From Alphaproteobacteria bacterium (GTDB lineage Bacteria; Pseudomonadota; Alphaproteobacteria; Acetobacterales; Acetobacteraceae), in NCBI GenBank assembly GCA_016869735.1, contig VGDL01000016.1, positions 1 to 61,350 of the forward strand: DNA of 61,350 nucleotides, written 5' to 3'. Made by a program: the position numbers and the translations under genes. Positions 33,842 to 42,600 of this stretch are shown here, piece by piece. Numbering within the stretch: position 1 is the first letter of the stretch; each line of letters starts with the position of its first letter. The notes beneath the pieces are model-generated. The model made no database searches. It worked only from the letters and a program-made list of their open reading frames with translations, and was not told where the DNA came from.

Positions 33842-34729
33842 ATGGCACGCATCGGCTTTGTTGGTCTTGGCAATATGGGCGCGCATATGGTGCGCAACCT
33901 GCTGAAGGCGGGGCATGAGGTCACGGTGTTTGACATCGTGCCCGCCACCATTGCCTCGGTCACGCCCAATGGCGCCAAGGCGGCAGCCAATGCTGCCGAT
34001 GCGGCGCGCGGGGCGGAGATTGTCATCACCATGCTGCCGGCGGGCCAGCATGTGCGCGATGCCTGGCTTGGCGCGGGTGGCATGGCGGCGGCCAGCGCGC
34101 CGGATGCGCTACTGATTGATTGCTCCACCATTGATGTTGCAACCGCACGCGATGTTGCGACGAAATCTGGCCGCGCCTTTGTGGATGCGCCGGTCTCTGG
34201 CGGGACCATGGGCGCGGAAGCCGGCACGCTGACCTTCATGGTGGGCGGCACGGCAGAGCATTTCGCACGTGCCGAGCCGATCCTGAAGCAGATGGGGCGC
34301 AATGTCATTCATTGCGGCGCGGCGGGCGCGGGGCAGGGCGTGAAGCTCTGCAATAACATGATGCTGGCAGCGAGCATGATCGTCACTTCGGAAGCCTTTG
34401 TGCTGGCAGAAAAGCTTGGGCTTTCGCATCAGGCGCTATTTGACGTGTGTTCCACCTCCACCAGCAATTCCTGGGCGCTTTCCAGCTATTGCCCGGTGCC
34501 GGGGCCGGTGCCGGCCAGCCCTGCCAATCGGGATTACAAGCCCGGCTTTGCGGCGGCACTCATGGCCAAAGATTTGGGCCTCGCGCAGGAAGCGGTGGAA
34601 CAGGTGGGCACCGCATCGCCGATTGGCGCCCATGCGCTTTCGCTGTTCCGGCAATATCTGGAACGCGGCGGCGGGGATAAGGATTTCTCCGGCATTATCA
34701 ATATGATCCGCGAAGGGGGCGTGCAGTGA
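33842..34729 (+). CDS. 3-hydroxyisobutyrate dehydrogenase-family oxidoreductase
   Basis: The 295-residue protein has the beta-hydroxyacid dehydrogenase signature: 'RIGFVGLGNMGAHMVRNLLKAGHEVTVFD' (NAD loop), 'FVDAPVSGGTMGAEAGTLTFMVGG' and the catalytic Lys in 'GAGQGVKLCNNMML'. It is closest in layout to MmsB, which oxidises 3-hydroxyisobutyrate in valine breakdown, but the substrate may be another 3-hydroxy acid. The ATG at 33842 follows a purine-rich AAGGAAAGGAAG. Its stop overlaps the GTG of the next gene. Confidence 0.86.
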   Translation: MARIGFVGLGNMGAHMVRNLLKAGHEVTVFDIVPATIASVTPNGAKAAANAADAARGAEIVITMLPAGQHVRDAWLGAGGMAAASAPDALLIDCSTIDVATARDVATKSGRAFVDAPVSGGTMGAEAGTLTFMVGGTAEHFARAEPILKQMGRNVIHCGAAGAGQGVKLCNNMMLAASMIVTSEAFVLAEKLGLSHQALFDVCSTSTSNSWALSSYCPVPGPVPASPANRDYKPGFAAALMAKDLGLAQEAVEQVGTASPIGAHALSLFRQYLERGGGDKDFSGIINMIREGGVQ

Positions 34730-35895
34730 TCACGAATTTTGTCTCCCCACGCTTGTTGGTGATGGGCGGCGGCTCCCTTGCCCAGGCGGCTTCCGTGCTG
34801 GCGCAATTTGGCCTGTCGCGCCCGCTGGTGGTGACCGATCCCTGGATGGTGTCTTCCGGCACGGTTGAAAAACTGCTCGCACCTTTGAAGGCGGCGGGCA
34901 TCAGCTATGGCGTCTTCAGCGATACCGTGCCGGACCCGACTGATACCGTCATCGCCACCGGTGTCACTGCCATGCAGGGGCGCGATTATGATTGCCTGAT
35001 CGGTTTTGGTGGCGGCAGCCCGATGGATACCGCCAAGGCCATGACCATCCTGGCCGCCGCGCCAGCAGGTGCCAAGATGCGCGACTTCAAGGTGCCGGCC
35101 CAGGCCAATAAGGCGGCGCTACCGGTGATTTGCATCCCAACCACGGCGGGGACGGGCAGTGAGGCCACGCGCTTCACCGTCATCACCGATACCGAAACCG
35201 ATGAGAAGATGCTGATCGCGGGGCTTGGCGCGCTGCCCTTGGCCGCGATTGTGGATTACGAACTGACCTTCAGCGTGCCGCCGCGCACCACCGCCGATAC
35301 CGGCATTGATAGCCTGACCCATGCGCTGGAAGCCCTGGTGTCCCGCCGCGCCAATCCGGAATCGGATGAATATGCTTTACGCGCCATGCGCCTGATCGGG
35401 CCCAATCTGCGCACCGTTTATCAGGACCCGAAGAATGCCGCGGCGCGCGAAGCCATGATGAAGGGGGCCACACTCGCGGGGCTTGCCTTCAGCAATAGCT
35501 CGGTCGCGTTGGTACATGGCATGTCGCGCCCGATCGGGGCGCATTTCCATGTGCCGCATGGGCTTTCCAACGCCATGCTTTTGCCTGCTGTCACGGCCTA
35601 TTCGCTCAATGCCGCGCTTCCCCGTTACGCCGAGGCGGCGCGGGCCATTGGCGTCGCAGGCCGGGATGAGGGTGATCAAAGCGCAGGGGCAAAACTGCTT
35701 GAGGAGCTTTCGGCGCTCAACCGCGAATTGGCGGTGCCGACCCCGGCAGCTTACGGCATTGATGCGGCGAAATGGGATGGGCTGCTGCCCACCATGGCAG
35801 CGCAGGCTTTGGCTTCAGGCAGCCCGGCCAATAACCCGGCGGTGCCGGATGCCGAAGCGATCATGGCGCTCTACCGCCGCGCCTGGCAGGGCTGA
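34726..35895 (+). CDS. Iron-containing (group III) alcohol dehydrogenase
   Basis: The 389-residue protein has the group III pattern: 'LIGFGGGSPMDTAKAMTILAA', 'ICIPTTAGTGSEATRFTVITD', and the metal-binding 'DSLTHALEAL' and 'HGMSRPIGAHFHVPHGLSNAMLLP'. It oxidises or reduces a primary alcohol/aldehyde or a keto acid with NAD(H). The GTG start at 34726 overlaps the preceding stop (GTGA), so the two dehydrogenases are coupled. The 3' end overlaps the convergent EAL gene by 35 bases. Confidence 0.88.
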   Translation: MITNFVSPRLLVMGGGSLAQAASVLAQFGLSRPLVVTDPWMVSSGTVEKLLAPLKAAGISYGVFSDTVPDPTDTVIATGVTAMQGRDYDCLIGFGGGSPMDTAKAMTILAAAPAGAKMRDFKVPAQANKAALPVICIPTTAGTGSEATRFTVITDTETDEKMLIAGLGALPLAAIVDYELTFSVPPRTTADTGIDSLTHALEALVSRRANPESDEYALRAMRLIGPNLRTVYQDPKNAAAREAMMKGATLAGLAFSNSSVALVHGMSRPIGAHFHVPHGLSNAMLLPAVTAYSLNAALPRYAEAARAIGVAGRDEGDQSAGAKLLEELSALNRELAVPTPAAYGIDAAKWDGLLPTMAAQALASGSPANNPAVPDAEAIMALYRRAWQG

Positions 35896-36757
35896 GGCGC
35901 GTCTGGCCGCCGCGGTTTTGCTGCGGCGGTTCTGGCTGGCCAAGCAGAAAGCCTTGGGCGAAATCCACGCCGAGCGCGCGTGTGGCGCGGCGGAGAAGGG
36001 GGGTTGAAACGCCCTCGGCAATCACATAGCGGCCCTTGGCGTGGGAATCGGTCAGGATACGGCGCAGGAAATGCCGGGCGCGCATCTGATGCGGCAGCGC
36101 CTCGGTCACGCTGCGGTCCAGTTTCACGCCGGCAAAAGGCAGGCTTGCAAGCCGCCAGCGATGATCACCAAGCGTCACATCATCCAGCAACACCGACACG
36201 CCAAGCCGCTTCAGGCGAAGCAACGCACGGCGTAGGCGCGCTCGATCAAGAATGGCCTCGGTTTCGGTCAATTCCAGCAGCAAAGGCCCACGCCGCGCGC
36301 CATGTTGTTTGAGCATGGCGGCCAAGAGCGCGGGCATTTCTGGCAGCAACATGACACTGAGCGGCATATTCACCGCAAGCCCACCCTTTGGGGAAGGCGT
36401 CTGCTGCCAATCATGCGCCACGCGTTCCAGCACGGCATGGGTCAGGTCAAGCGCCAAGCCGAGCTTTTCCGCCAAAGGCACGAAGGCGCCCGCCTGCAAT
36501 AGGGCTTCCTGGCGCGGCCAGCGCACCAGGCCTTCAAGCGCAGCTACATGGCCATTACGTAGGCGAATGATGGGCTGATAGCGCAGCAGCAAGGCGCGCC
36601 CGGCAAGTGCTGCGCGCAATTCCTGCTCCCGTTCCGCCAGGGCGGTTCTTGAGGTGCGCGGCATTGCACGGCTTGTCCCGTTACCCTGATCCGCTTTGTT
36701 CTTGCGCTCTACCACGCGCCCCAACCCCTGGATGACTTTGCTGAAGTGTAACAGCAT
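35861..36757 (-). CDS. EAL-domain protein with altered loop 6, no GGDEF
   Basis: The 298-residue protein is an EAL (c-di-GMP phosphodiesterase) domain with no sensory or GGDEF part. The signature Glu is in 'EGLVRW' (Glu75) rather than EAL. Other expected residues are present: Asn130, Glu162, Asp192-Asp193, Lys212, Glu248 ('AEGV') and Gln268 ('QGF'). The dimer loop 6, normally DDFGTG, reads 'DDVTLGD'. It could be a weak enzyme or a c-di-GMP sensor. Start is uncertain: the ATG at 36757 gives the full length, and 36664 gives 267 residues. It is alone and overlaps the alcohol dehydrogenase gene at its 3' end. Confidence 0.78.
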   Translation of the reverse strand: MLLHFSKVIQGLGRVVERKNKADQGNGTSRAMPRTSRTALAEREQELRAALAGRALLLRYQPIIRLRNGHVAALEGLVRWPRQEALLQAGAFVPLAEKLGLALDLTHAVLERVAHDWQQTPSPKGGLAVNMPLSVMLLPEMPALLAAMLKQHGARRGPLLLELTETEAILDRARLRRALLRLKRLGVSVLLDDVTLGDHRWRLASLPFAGVKLDRSVTEALPHQMRARHFLRRILTDSHAKGRYVIAEGVSTPLLRRATRALGVDFAQGFLLGQPEPPQQNRGGQTRLSPARRGGRAP

Positions 36758-36778
36758 CCTTGGGGTTGGGAATTGGTT

Positions 36779-39349
36779 TTATCTGGTGGCGGTGGCCTCG
36801 GCCTTATCCGAAAGCGCCGCATCCGGCATGCGAAGCCTGTTGCGCCCGGTGAACAGCACGATGGGCGCTGCGATAAAGACCGATGAGCCCGCCGAAATCA
36901 CAATGCCGACCACCATGACCCAAGCAAAGCCAGACAGCGTATCGCCGCCAAACAGCGCCAAAGGCAGGGCGGAAAGCAGCAAGGTCATGGATGTGCCGAG
37001 TGAGCGGTTCATGGTTTCATTGATCGAAAGATCAACCAATTGGTCCAGCGGCATGGCTTTGAACTTGCGCAAATTCTCCCGCATGCGGTCGAATACCACG
37101 ACCTTGTCATTCGCCGAAAAGCCGATGATGGTCAGGATCGCAGCAACCGTTGTCAGATTGAACTCAACGCCGAACAGCACCATGAAGCCGATGGTTTTTG
37201 TGGCATCCAGGATCAGCGTGGTGATGGCGGCGATGCCGAACTGCCATTCAAACCTGATCCAGATATAGATCAGCATGGCAAGAAAACTGAGGCCAAGCGC
37301 CATCAACCCGCCCAGGAAAAGCTCATCCGACACACGATTGCCAACCGCTTCAACGCGGAGAATGCGCGTACCGGGGGCGGCCTTTTCAAAAGCCTCTCGC
37401 ACCGCAGTGACCGCCCTTTGCACGCCGCCTTCGTCACCTTGCGCGGGCAGGCGAAGGGCGAAGGTGGAAGGGTCGCCGAATTGCAGAAGTGTTGCATCCC
37501 CAAGCCCAAGACCGCCAACCGCGCCGCGCAAGACGCTGATATCGCCAGGACCGGGGGTGCGGATTTCCATCTCAACGCCGCCCTTGAAATCAATCCCTTT
37601 CTCTAGCCCTGGGTGGAAGGCAATGGCCACCGATAGTGTTGAAAGCACAGCAGAGATAATGAGCCCCATCTTGGCGCCGCGCATGAAGGGAATGCGCGTG
37701 CCATCAGGGAAGATGCGAAACAGCGGGCGGCGCAGCCGCTCGAGCAGCGAAAGACCCGGGCGCTGGAAGACCGGCAATTCCTTGGGCCGTGTGGCGCGAT
37801 ACCACCAGGAAGCGAAAAGCCGTGTCAGCACGGTTGCGGTCCACATTTGCACGATGGTCCCGATGGCGACCGTGACGGCAAAACCCTTCACCGGGCCCGA
37901 GCCAAAACCATACAAGCAGGCCATGGCGATCAGGTTTGTCAGGTTGGAATCAAGGATGGTGCCGGATGCTTTGGTATAGCCCGCTTCCAACGCATTGATC
38001 GGCGTTCGGCCGTTTTTCACTTCTTCCCGTATGCGTTCATTGATCAGGATATTCGCGTCCAACGCCGTGCCAAGCGTCAGCACAATCCCGGCAATGCCAG
38101 GCAAGGTCAAAGTGGCGCCCAGAACGGTAAGCCCCGCCATCAGCAGCACGATATTGAATGCGAGCGCGATATTGGCGAACCAGCCCAAAATCCCATAGGC
38201 AAAGCCCATATAGAGGAAGACGAAAAGCGTCCCGAAGGCGAGTGAGATCATACCCGCGCGAATGGCATCCGCACCCAATTCCGGGCCAACCGTGCGTTCT
38301 TCCACAATCGTGAGCGGTGCCGGCAGCGCGCCGGCGCGCAGCAGCACGGCAAGATCATTCGCCGTGCGCACACTGAAGGAACCGCTGATCTGACCCTGGC
38401 CACCGGTGATGGGCTCACGGATCACCGGCGCGCTGATCACCTTGTCATCCAGCACAATGGCAAAGGGGCGCCCGACATTGGCGCGGGTGATATCGGCAAA
38501 GCGCCTGGTGCCGGTGCCATCAAAGGTGAAATTCACCACCCATTCGCCAGTGCGCGAATCCTGACCCGCACGCGCATTGGTCAGGTTCTTGCCATCCACC
38601 GCGACACTGCGGCGCACCGCCACACGTTCGCCGGGGCGTTCACTCGGCAGGAACATGACGCCTGGCGGCGGGCTGCCGGCCAGATTGGCGCCTTCATCCA
38701 CCAAATGGAAGGTCATGCGCGCGGTGCGGCCCAGCAAATCCTTGATCCGATTCGGGTCTTCCACGCCGGGCAGCGTCACCAGAATGCGCGACTGGCCTTG
38801 GCGGGCGATCAGCGCCTCAGCGACGCCGGTTTCGTCCACGCGGCGGCGGATGATTTCGATGGATTGCTCGACCGCCGCACTCGCCTTGGCGCGCAGCCCG
38901 GCTTCGCTGAGTGTGGCCGTGACGGTGCCATCGGGGGCGGTGGTGACCTCAATATCCGGGACATTCTGCCCGGTGGGCAAAGTCACGGGTTCGGCCAATT
39001 CACGCAAAGCCGCCGCCGCGGCGCTGGCTTGCGCTGAGTCCAGCACACGGAAACCCATGCGGCGATTGGGCGCATCGGCGGCCAGGTTCACATAGCGGAT
39101 ATTCGCAGTGCGGAGCTTGCCGCGCACGCCATCCACCGCGGATTCCAGCCTTTCCCGCACGACAGTATTCAAATCCACTTCCAGCAGCAGATAAGACCCG
39201 CCACGCAAATCCAGCCCCAAGCTGATCTGGCGGGGTTCCATCCAGGATGGAAAGGCCGAACGCGGCATGAGGTTGGGCAGGCAAAGCACCACCCCGAGCA
39301 GACAAACGCCGAGAATGACAGCCTGTTTCCAGCGCGCGAAATGTAGCAT
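36779..39349 (-). CDS. secDF: Fused protein translocase subunit SecDF
   Basis: The 856-residue membrane protein joins SecD and SecF. The SecD part has 'ISLGLDLRGGSYLLLEVD', a large periplasmic domain (about residues 60-370) and 'GIVLTLGTALDANILINERIREE'. The SecF part begins with 'GLEKGIDFKGGVEMEI' and has 'IIGFSANDKVVVFDRMREN'. There are two sets of six membrane segments. SecDF uses the proton gradient to pull proteins through SecYEG. The ATG at 39349 gives the natural N-terminus. Fused SecDF is common in several alphaproteobacterial groups. No yajC is seen next to it; the upstream gene is divergent. Confidence 0.94.
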   Translation of the reverse strand: MLHFARWKQAVILGVCLLGVVLCLPNLMPRSAFPSWMEPRQISLGLDLRGGSYLLLEVDLNTVVRERLESAVDGVRGKLRTANIRYVNLAADAPNRRMGFRVLDSAQASAAAAALRELAEPVTLPTGQNVPDIEVTTAPDGTVTATLSEAGLRAKASAAVEQSIEIIRRRVDETGVAEALIARQGQSRILVTLPGVEDPNRIKDLLGRTARMTFHLVDEGANLAGSPPPGVMFLPSERPGERVAVRRSVAVDGKNLTNARAGQDSRTGEWVVNFTFDGTGTRRFADITRANVGRPFAIVLDDKVISAPVIREPITGGQGQISGSFSVRTANDLAVLLRAGALPAPLTIVEERTVGPELGADAIRAGMISLAFGTLFVFLYMGFAYGILGWFANIALAFNIVLLMAGLTVLGATLTLPGIAGIVLTLGTALDANILINERIREEVKNGRTPINALEAGYTKASGTILDSNLTNLIAMACLYGFGSGPVKGFAVTVAIGTIVQMWTATVLTRLFASWWYRATRPKELPVFQRPGLSLLERLRRPLFRIFPDGTRIPFMRGAKMGLIISAVLSTLSVAIAFHPGLEKGIDFKGGVEMEIRTPGPGDISVLRGAVGGLGLGDATLLQFGDPSTFALRLPAQGDEGGVQRAVTAVREAFEKAAPGTRILRVEAVGNRVSDELFLGGLMALGLSFLAMLIYIWIRFEWQFGIAAITTLILDATKTIGFMVLFGVEFNLTTVAAILTIIGFSANDKVVVFDRMRENLRKFKAMPLDQLVDLSINETMNRSLGTSMTLLLSALPLALFGGDTLSGFAWVMVVGIVISAGSSVFIAAPIVLFTGRNRLRMPDAALSDKAEATATR

Positions 39350-39440
39350 GGGCGGGTGGAATCCCCTGGTTGAGCGGGCGGACAATGGCGAGGCACCCAA
39401 GGGGATGCAAGCCCGCCCCGGTTAGGTGTAGCTTTCCCGC

Positions 39441-40397
39441 ATGAATGTGAACCCCGCAAAACTGCGCCTGGGCATTTTAGGGGTCGGTCATTTCGGCCGA
39501 TTCCATGCGCTCAAGGCCGCCGCCAACCCCGCAATCCACCTGATTGGCCTGCATGATGCCTCGGCTGACCGGGCCGCCCAGATCGCCGGGGAGGTGGGCG
39601 CCCCGGCCCTGACGCCGGGGGACGTGATCGCGGCGGCCGAGGCGGTAATCATCGCCGCGCCTACGCGCTTCCATTACGCGCTGGCCGAACAGGCGCTTCA
39701 GGCGGGGCGGCATGTCTTTATCGAAAAACCCATCGCGGCCAGCCTTGATCAGGCGGATCGGCTGATCGCGCTGGCCGCCAAGCAGGGGCGGTTGCTGCAA
39801 GTCGGCCATATTGAACGGTTTTCGACGGCTTTCCGCACCGTGATGGGGGCACCCTCTGGCGGGCGGGCGCTATCTTTTGAGGCCGTGCGCGCCGCGCCCT
39901 TCCGCCCGCGCAGCCTGGATGTCTCCGTGGTTTTGGACCTGATGATCCATGATTTAGACTTGGTCATGGAATTGGCCGGGGGCGAGCCTGAGGCGGTGGA
40001 GGCGGTGGGGGCTGCCATTGCTTCCGATCATCCGGATTTCGCCGTGGCGCGGCTCAGGTTTTCCGGCGGGCGGGCGGCGTCCATCACGGCTTCCCGCGTT
40101 TCGCTGGCCATGGAAAGGCGGCTTCGTGTGCTGGGGACCGAAGGCGAATTGGCGGTGGATTTCCTGACGCGCTCACTCGCCGTGCTGCGCCGGGGCGGGG
40201 CGGAACCAGTCGAGACCATGCCGGGCCATGGCGTGGATCGCGCCACTTGGACGGATCATGACAGTCTGGAAGCGGAACAGGCGGCCTTCATTGCGGCCTG
40301 CCAGGGACAGGGGCCAGTGGTGGTGGATGGCGACGCCGGGCGGCGCGCGTTGAAATGGGCGCTTGCGATTGAGGACGCGATCAAGGCGCAACACTGA
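39441..40397 (+). CDS. Gfo/Idh/MocA-family oxidoreductase
   Basis: The 318-residue protein has the Gfo/Idh/MocA pattern: a Rossmann start 'RLGILGVGHFGRFHALKAA', 'VIIAAPTRFHYALAEQALQAG' and 'HVFIEKPIA' (catalytic Lys-Pro), then a C-terminal sheet domain with 'VVLDLMIHDLDLVMELAGG'. It dehydrogenates a sugar or sugar nucleotide; GnnA-type UDP-GlcNAc dehydrogenases of lipid A synthesis look similar, but no lpx genes flank it here. It is divergent from secDF and followed by a PanE-like gene. Confidence 0.85.
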   Translation: MNVNPAKLRLGILGVGHFGRFHALKAAANPAIHLIGLHDASADRAAQIAGEVGAPALTPGDVIAAAEAVIIAAPTRFHYALAEQALQAGRHVFIEKPIAASLDQADRLIALAAKQGRLLQVGHIERFSTAFRTVMGAPSGGRALSFEAVRAAPFRPRSLDVSVVLDLMIHDLDLVMELAGGEPEAVEAVGAAIASDHPDFAVARLRFSGGRAASITASRVSLAMERRLRVLGTEGELAVDFLTRSLAVLRRGGAEPVETMPGHGVDRATWTDHDSLEAEQAAFIAACQGQGPVVVDGDAGRRALKWALAIEDAIKAQH

Positions 40398-40460
40398 CCC
40401 CCTCTTGCCGCCGGGCGATTCCGGGCGGAGCATCCCCCGCGTATTGGTTGGGGAAACGCG

Positions 40461-41525
40461 ATGAAGCCAAGAATAGCGATTTTCGGTGCGGGCGCGGTTG
40501 GCGGCTATGCCGGCGCGCATATGGTCCAGGCGGGGGAGGATGTGACCTTCATTGACCCCTGGCCTGAGCATGTGGAGGCAATGCGCAAGACCGGCCTTCG
40601 CATCACGCATTTGCGCGATGTGCCGGAATTTACCGTGATGCCGCGCGCGCTGCATTTGACGGAAGTGCAGGCGCTGGCAAAGGAAAAGCCGATAGACATC
40701 GCCTTCATGTGCATGAAATCATATGACACGGCCTGGGCGACGACGATGATCGCGCAGTATCTTTCGCCCAATGGCTATGTGGTATCCTTGCAAAATTGCA
40801 TCAATGAGGAAGTGATCGCGGGCATTGTCGGCTGGGGCCGCGTGCTGGGGGCGATTGCGAGCCTGATCACGGTGGAATTGGCCGAACCAGGCCATGTGCG
40901 GCGCGCGGCGGGCAAAAGCGGAACAGCGCATACGGTGTTTCGCGTGGGCGAACCGCATGGGCGGATTTCGCCGCGCGCGGAACACATCACGAAGCTGGTG
41001 GGGCTGACCGATAGTGCTTTGACCACAAGCAATCTTTGGGGCGAACGCTGGTCCAAACTGGTGGCCAATGTCATGGGCAATGGGCTTTCCGCCTGCACGG
41101 GGCTTACAACGCGCGATATGGTGGCGGATGATGCCATTCGCGGCTTTGCGGCGCGCTTGGGGTCTGAAGCGATCCGCATTGGTCAGGCGCTGGGTTATGA
41201 TCTGGAGGAGGTTTTCCACCTTGACCCTGAGATCATCGCCCGCGCCGGTGAGGGCGATGCGGCAGCGCGCCAAACCTATGATGAGCATCGCCTGGCTGAA
41301 ACATCCAAGGGTGGCGGCGGCGCGCATCGGCCTTCCATGGGCCAGGATATGGTGAAGGGGCGGCGGACAGAGATTGAATATCTGAACGGCTTTGTCGTGG
41401 AAAAGGGTGCGACCATCGGCATTGATGCGCCGGCCAATGCGGCGCTGACCGATATTGTGAAGCGCGTTGAACGCGGGGACGCCAAGCCAAGCCCTGACTT
41501 GATCCGTGGCTTGCGGTTGAACTAA
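40461..41525 (+). CDS. 2-dehydropantoate 2-reductase family protein (PanE/ApbA-like)
   Basis: The 354-residue protein has the N-terminal NADP loop 'RIAIFGAGAVGGYAGAHMVQAG', 'IDIAFMCMKSYDTAWA', the substrate-binding 'LWGERWSKLVANVMGNGLSACTG' with the catalytic Lys, and 'GGGGAHRPSMGQDMVKGRRTEIEYLNG'. It is longer than housekeeping PanE (about 300), so it may reduce another 2-keto acid. It lies 43 bases before an SDR gene on the same strand. Confidence 0.85.
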   Translation: MKPRIAIFGAGAVGGYAGAHMVQAGEDVTFIDPWPEHVEAMRKTGLRITHLRDVPEFTVMPRALHLTEVQALAKEKPIDIAFMCMKSYDTAWATTMIAQYLSPNGYVVSLQNCINEEVIAGIVGWGRVLGAIASLITVELAEPGHVRRAAGKSGTAHTVFRVGEPHGRISPRAEHITKLVGLTDSALTTSNLWGERWSKLVANVMGNGLSACTGLTTRDMVADDAIRGFAARLGSEAIRIGQALGYDLEEVFHLDPEIIARAGEGDAAARQTYDEHRLAETSKGGGGAHRPSMGQDMVKGRRTEIEYLNGFVVEKGATIGIDAPANAALTDIVKRVERGDAKPSPDLIRGLRLN

Positions 41526-41567
41526 CAAGCAATTCTTGCAGATGAAACAAGGAAGGAAACGAATACG

Positions 41568-42338
41568 ATGAATCCGATGGCGCTGACAGGCAGAACCATC
41601 ATCGTAACCGGCGCGGGGCAGGGGATTGGCCGCGCCATTGCCGAATTGGTGCTGGGGCTTGGCGGCAATCTGGTAATGGTGGAACGCAATCGCGAAACCC
41701 TGATGCTGGTGGCCGAAGCGCTTGCCGGCGACCGCACCATGGCTTTGGAAGGCGATGTGGCGGAAGAAGAATTTGGCCCGCAATGCGTGGCGGATGCGGT
41801 GGCGCGTTTCGGTGCTGTGCATGGCTTGGTGAATTGCGCCGGCATCACGCGCCCCGCGATGATCGAGAAAATGACGCTCCACCAATGGCAGGAAGTGATC
41901 AATGTGAACTTGACCGGCTGCCATTTGATGCAGCAGGCCGTCGGCAAGCACATGATCGAACGCGCGCGCGCCGGGGAAGAAAGGCCGGGGGCGATTGTGA
42001 ATATCTCCTCCACTGCCGGGAAAAGGGGCAGCATTGGGCAGGTGAATTATTCCGCAGCCAAGGCTGGTCTTTTCGGCATCACCATGACCGCGGCGGGCGA
42101 ATGGGCGCGTTATGGCATTCGCGTGAATAGCGTTGGCTTCGGCACGGTGGAAACACCAATGACCGAGGTGATCCGTTCAGAACGCTTCCGTGAACGCACC
42201 CTGGCGCGCATTCCGCTTAATCGCGTGGCGCAGCCATCGGAAGTCGCACCCTTGATCTGCTTCCTGCTGTCCGAAGGCGCTTCCTTCATTACCGGGCAGA
42301 ATTGGGTGCAGTGTGGTGGGGCGCATATGCAGCCCTGA
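41568..42338 (+). CDS. Short-chain dehydrogenase/reductase (FabG-like)
   Basis: The 256-residue classical SDR has 'IIVTGAGQGIGRAIAELVL', 'LVNCAGITRPAMIEKMTL', and the catalytic Ser-Tyr-Lys in 'IVNISSTAGKRGSIGQVNYSAAKAG'. The C-terminal 'ASFITGQNWVQCGG' is typical for sugar or hydroxyacyl SDRs. It likely forms an operon with the PanE-like gene. A clear purine-rich AAGGAAGGAAA precedes the ATG. The substrate is unknown. Confidence 0.87.
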   Translation: MNPMALTGRTIIVTGAGQGIGRAIAELVLGLGGNLVMVERNRETLMLVAEALAGDRTMALEGDVAEEEFGPQCVADAVARFGAVHGLVNCAGITRPAMIEKMTLHQWQEVINVNLTGCHLMQQAVGKHMIERARAGEERPGAIVNISSTAGKRGSIGQVNYSAAKAGLFGITMTAAGEWARYGIRVNSVGFGTVETPMTEVIRSERFRERTLARIPLNRVAQPSEVAPLICFLLSEGASFITGQNWVQCGGAHMQP

Positions 42339-42386
42339 CGCGTTTCATGGCCCGGAAAGCTTGGCGTTGCGGGCCCCCGCGGCGCC

Positions 42387-42581
42387 TCAGCTTTTCAACA
42401 GCACAAGCAGAATAACGAACAGCCCAACCGCGATGAATTGGAAAATGATGCGCCAGCGCATCAGCCAATTGGCGGTTTTGGGGTTCGCCTTGCCGCCGGC
42501 CATGCCCAGAATCCCGGCAAAGAGCACGCCAACCGTGGCCAGCATGGCAAACGCAACCAGAATGGTGAGTATTGTAATCAT
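42387..42581 (-). CDS. HIG1-domain small membrane protein
   Basis: The 64-residue protein has two membrane segments ('ILTILVAFAMLATVGVLFAG' and 'IIFQFIAVGLFVILLVLL') joined by a basic loop 'KTANWLMRWRI'. This is the HIG_1 (hypoxia-induced) domain found as a short subunit-like protein in alphaproteobacteria, linked to cytochrome oxidase supercomplexes. It lies between the SDR gene (convergent) and the MFS gene on the same strand. Confidence 0.82.
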   Translation of the reverse strand: MITILTILVAFAMLATVGVLFAGILGMAGGKANPKTANWLMRWRIIFQFIAVGLFVILLVLLKS

Positions 42582-42600
42582 GGCTTGACTTTACACGCTT

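Noticed and set aside
35861-35895. Overlap of the alcohol dehydrogenase and EAL genes as a sign of a frameshift.
   Set aside because: Both proteins are of normal length and end after their conserved parts; a 35-base convergent overlap is acceptable.
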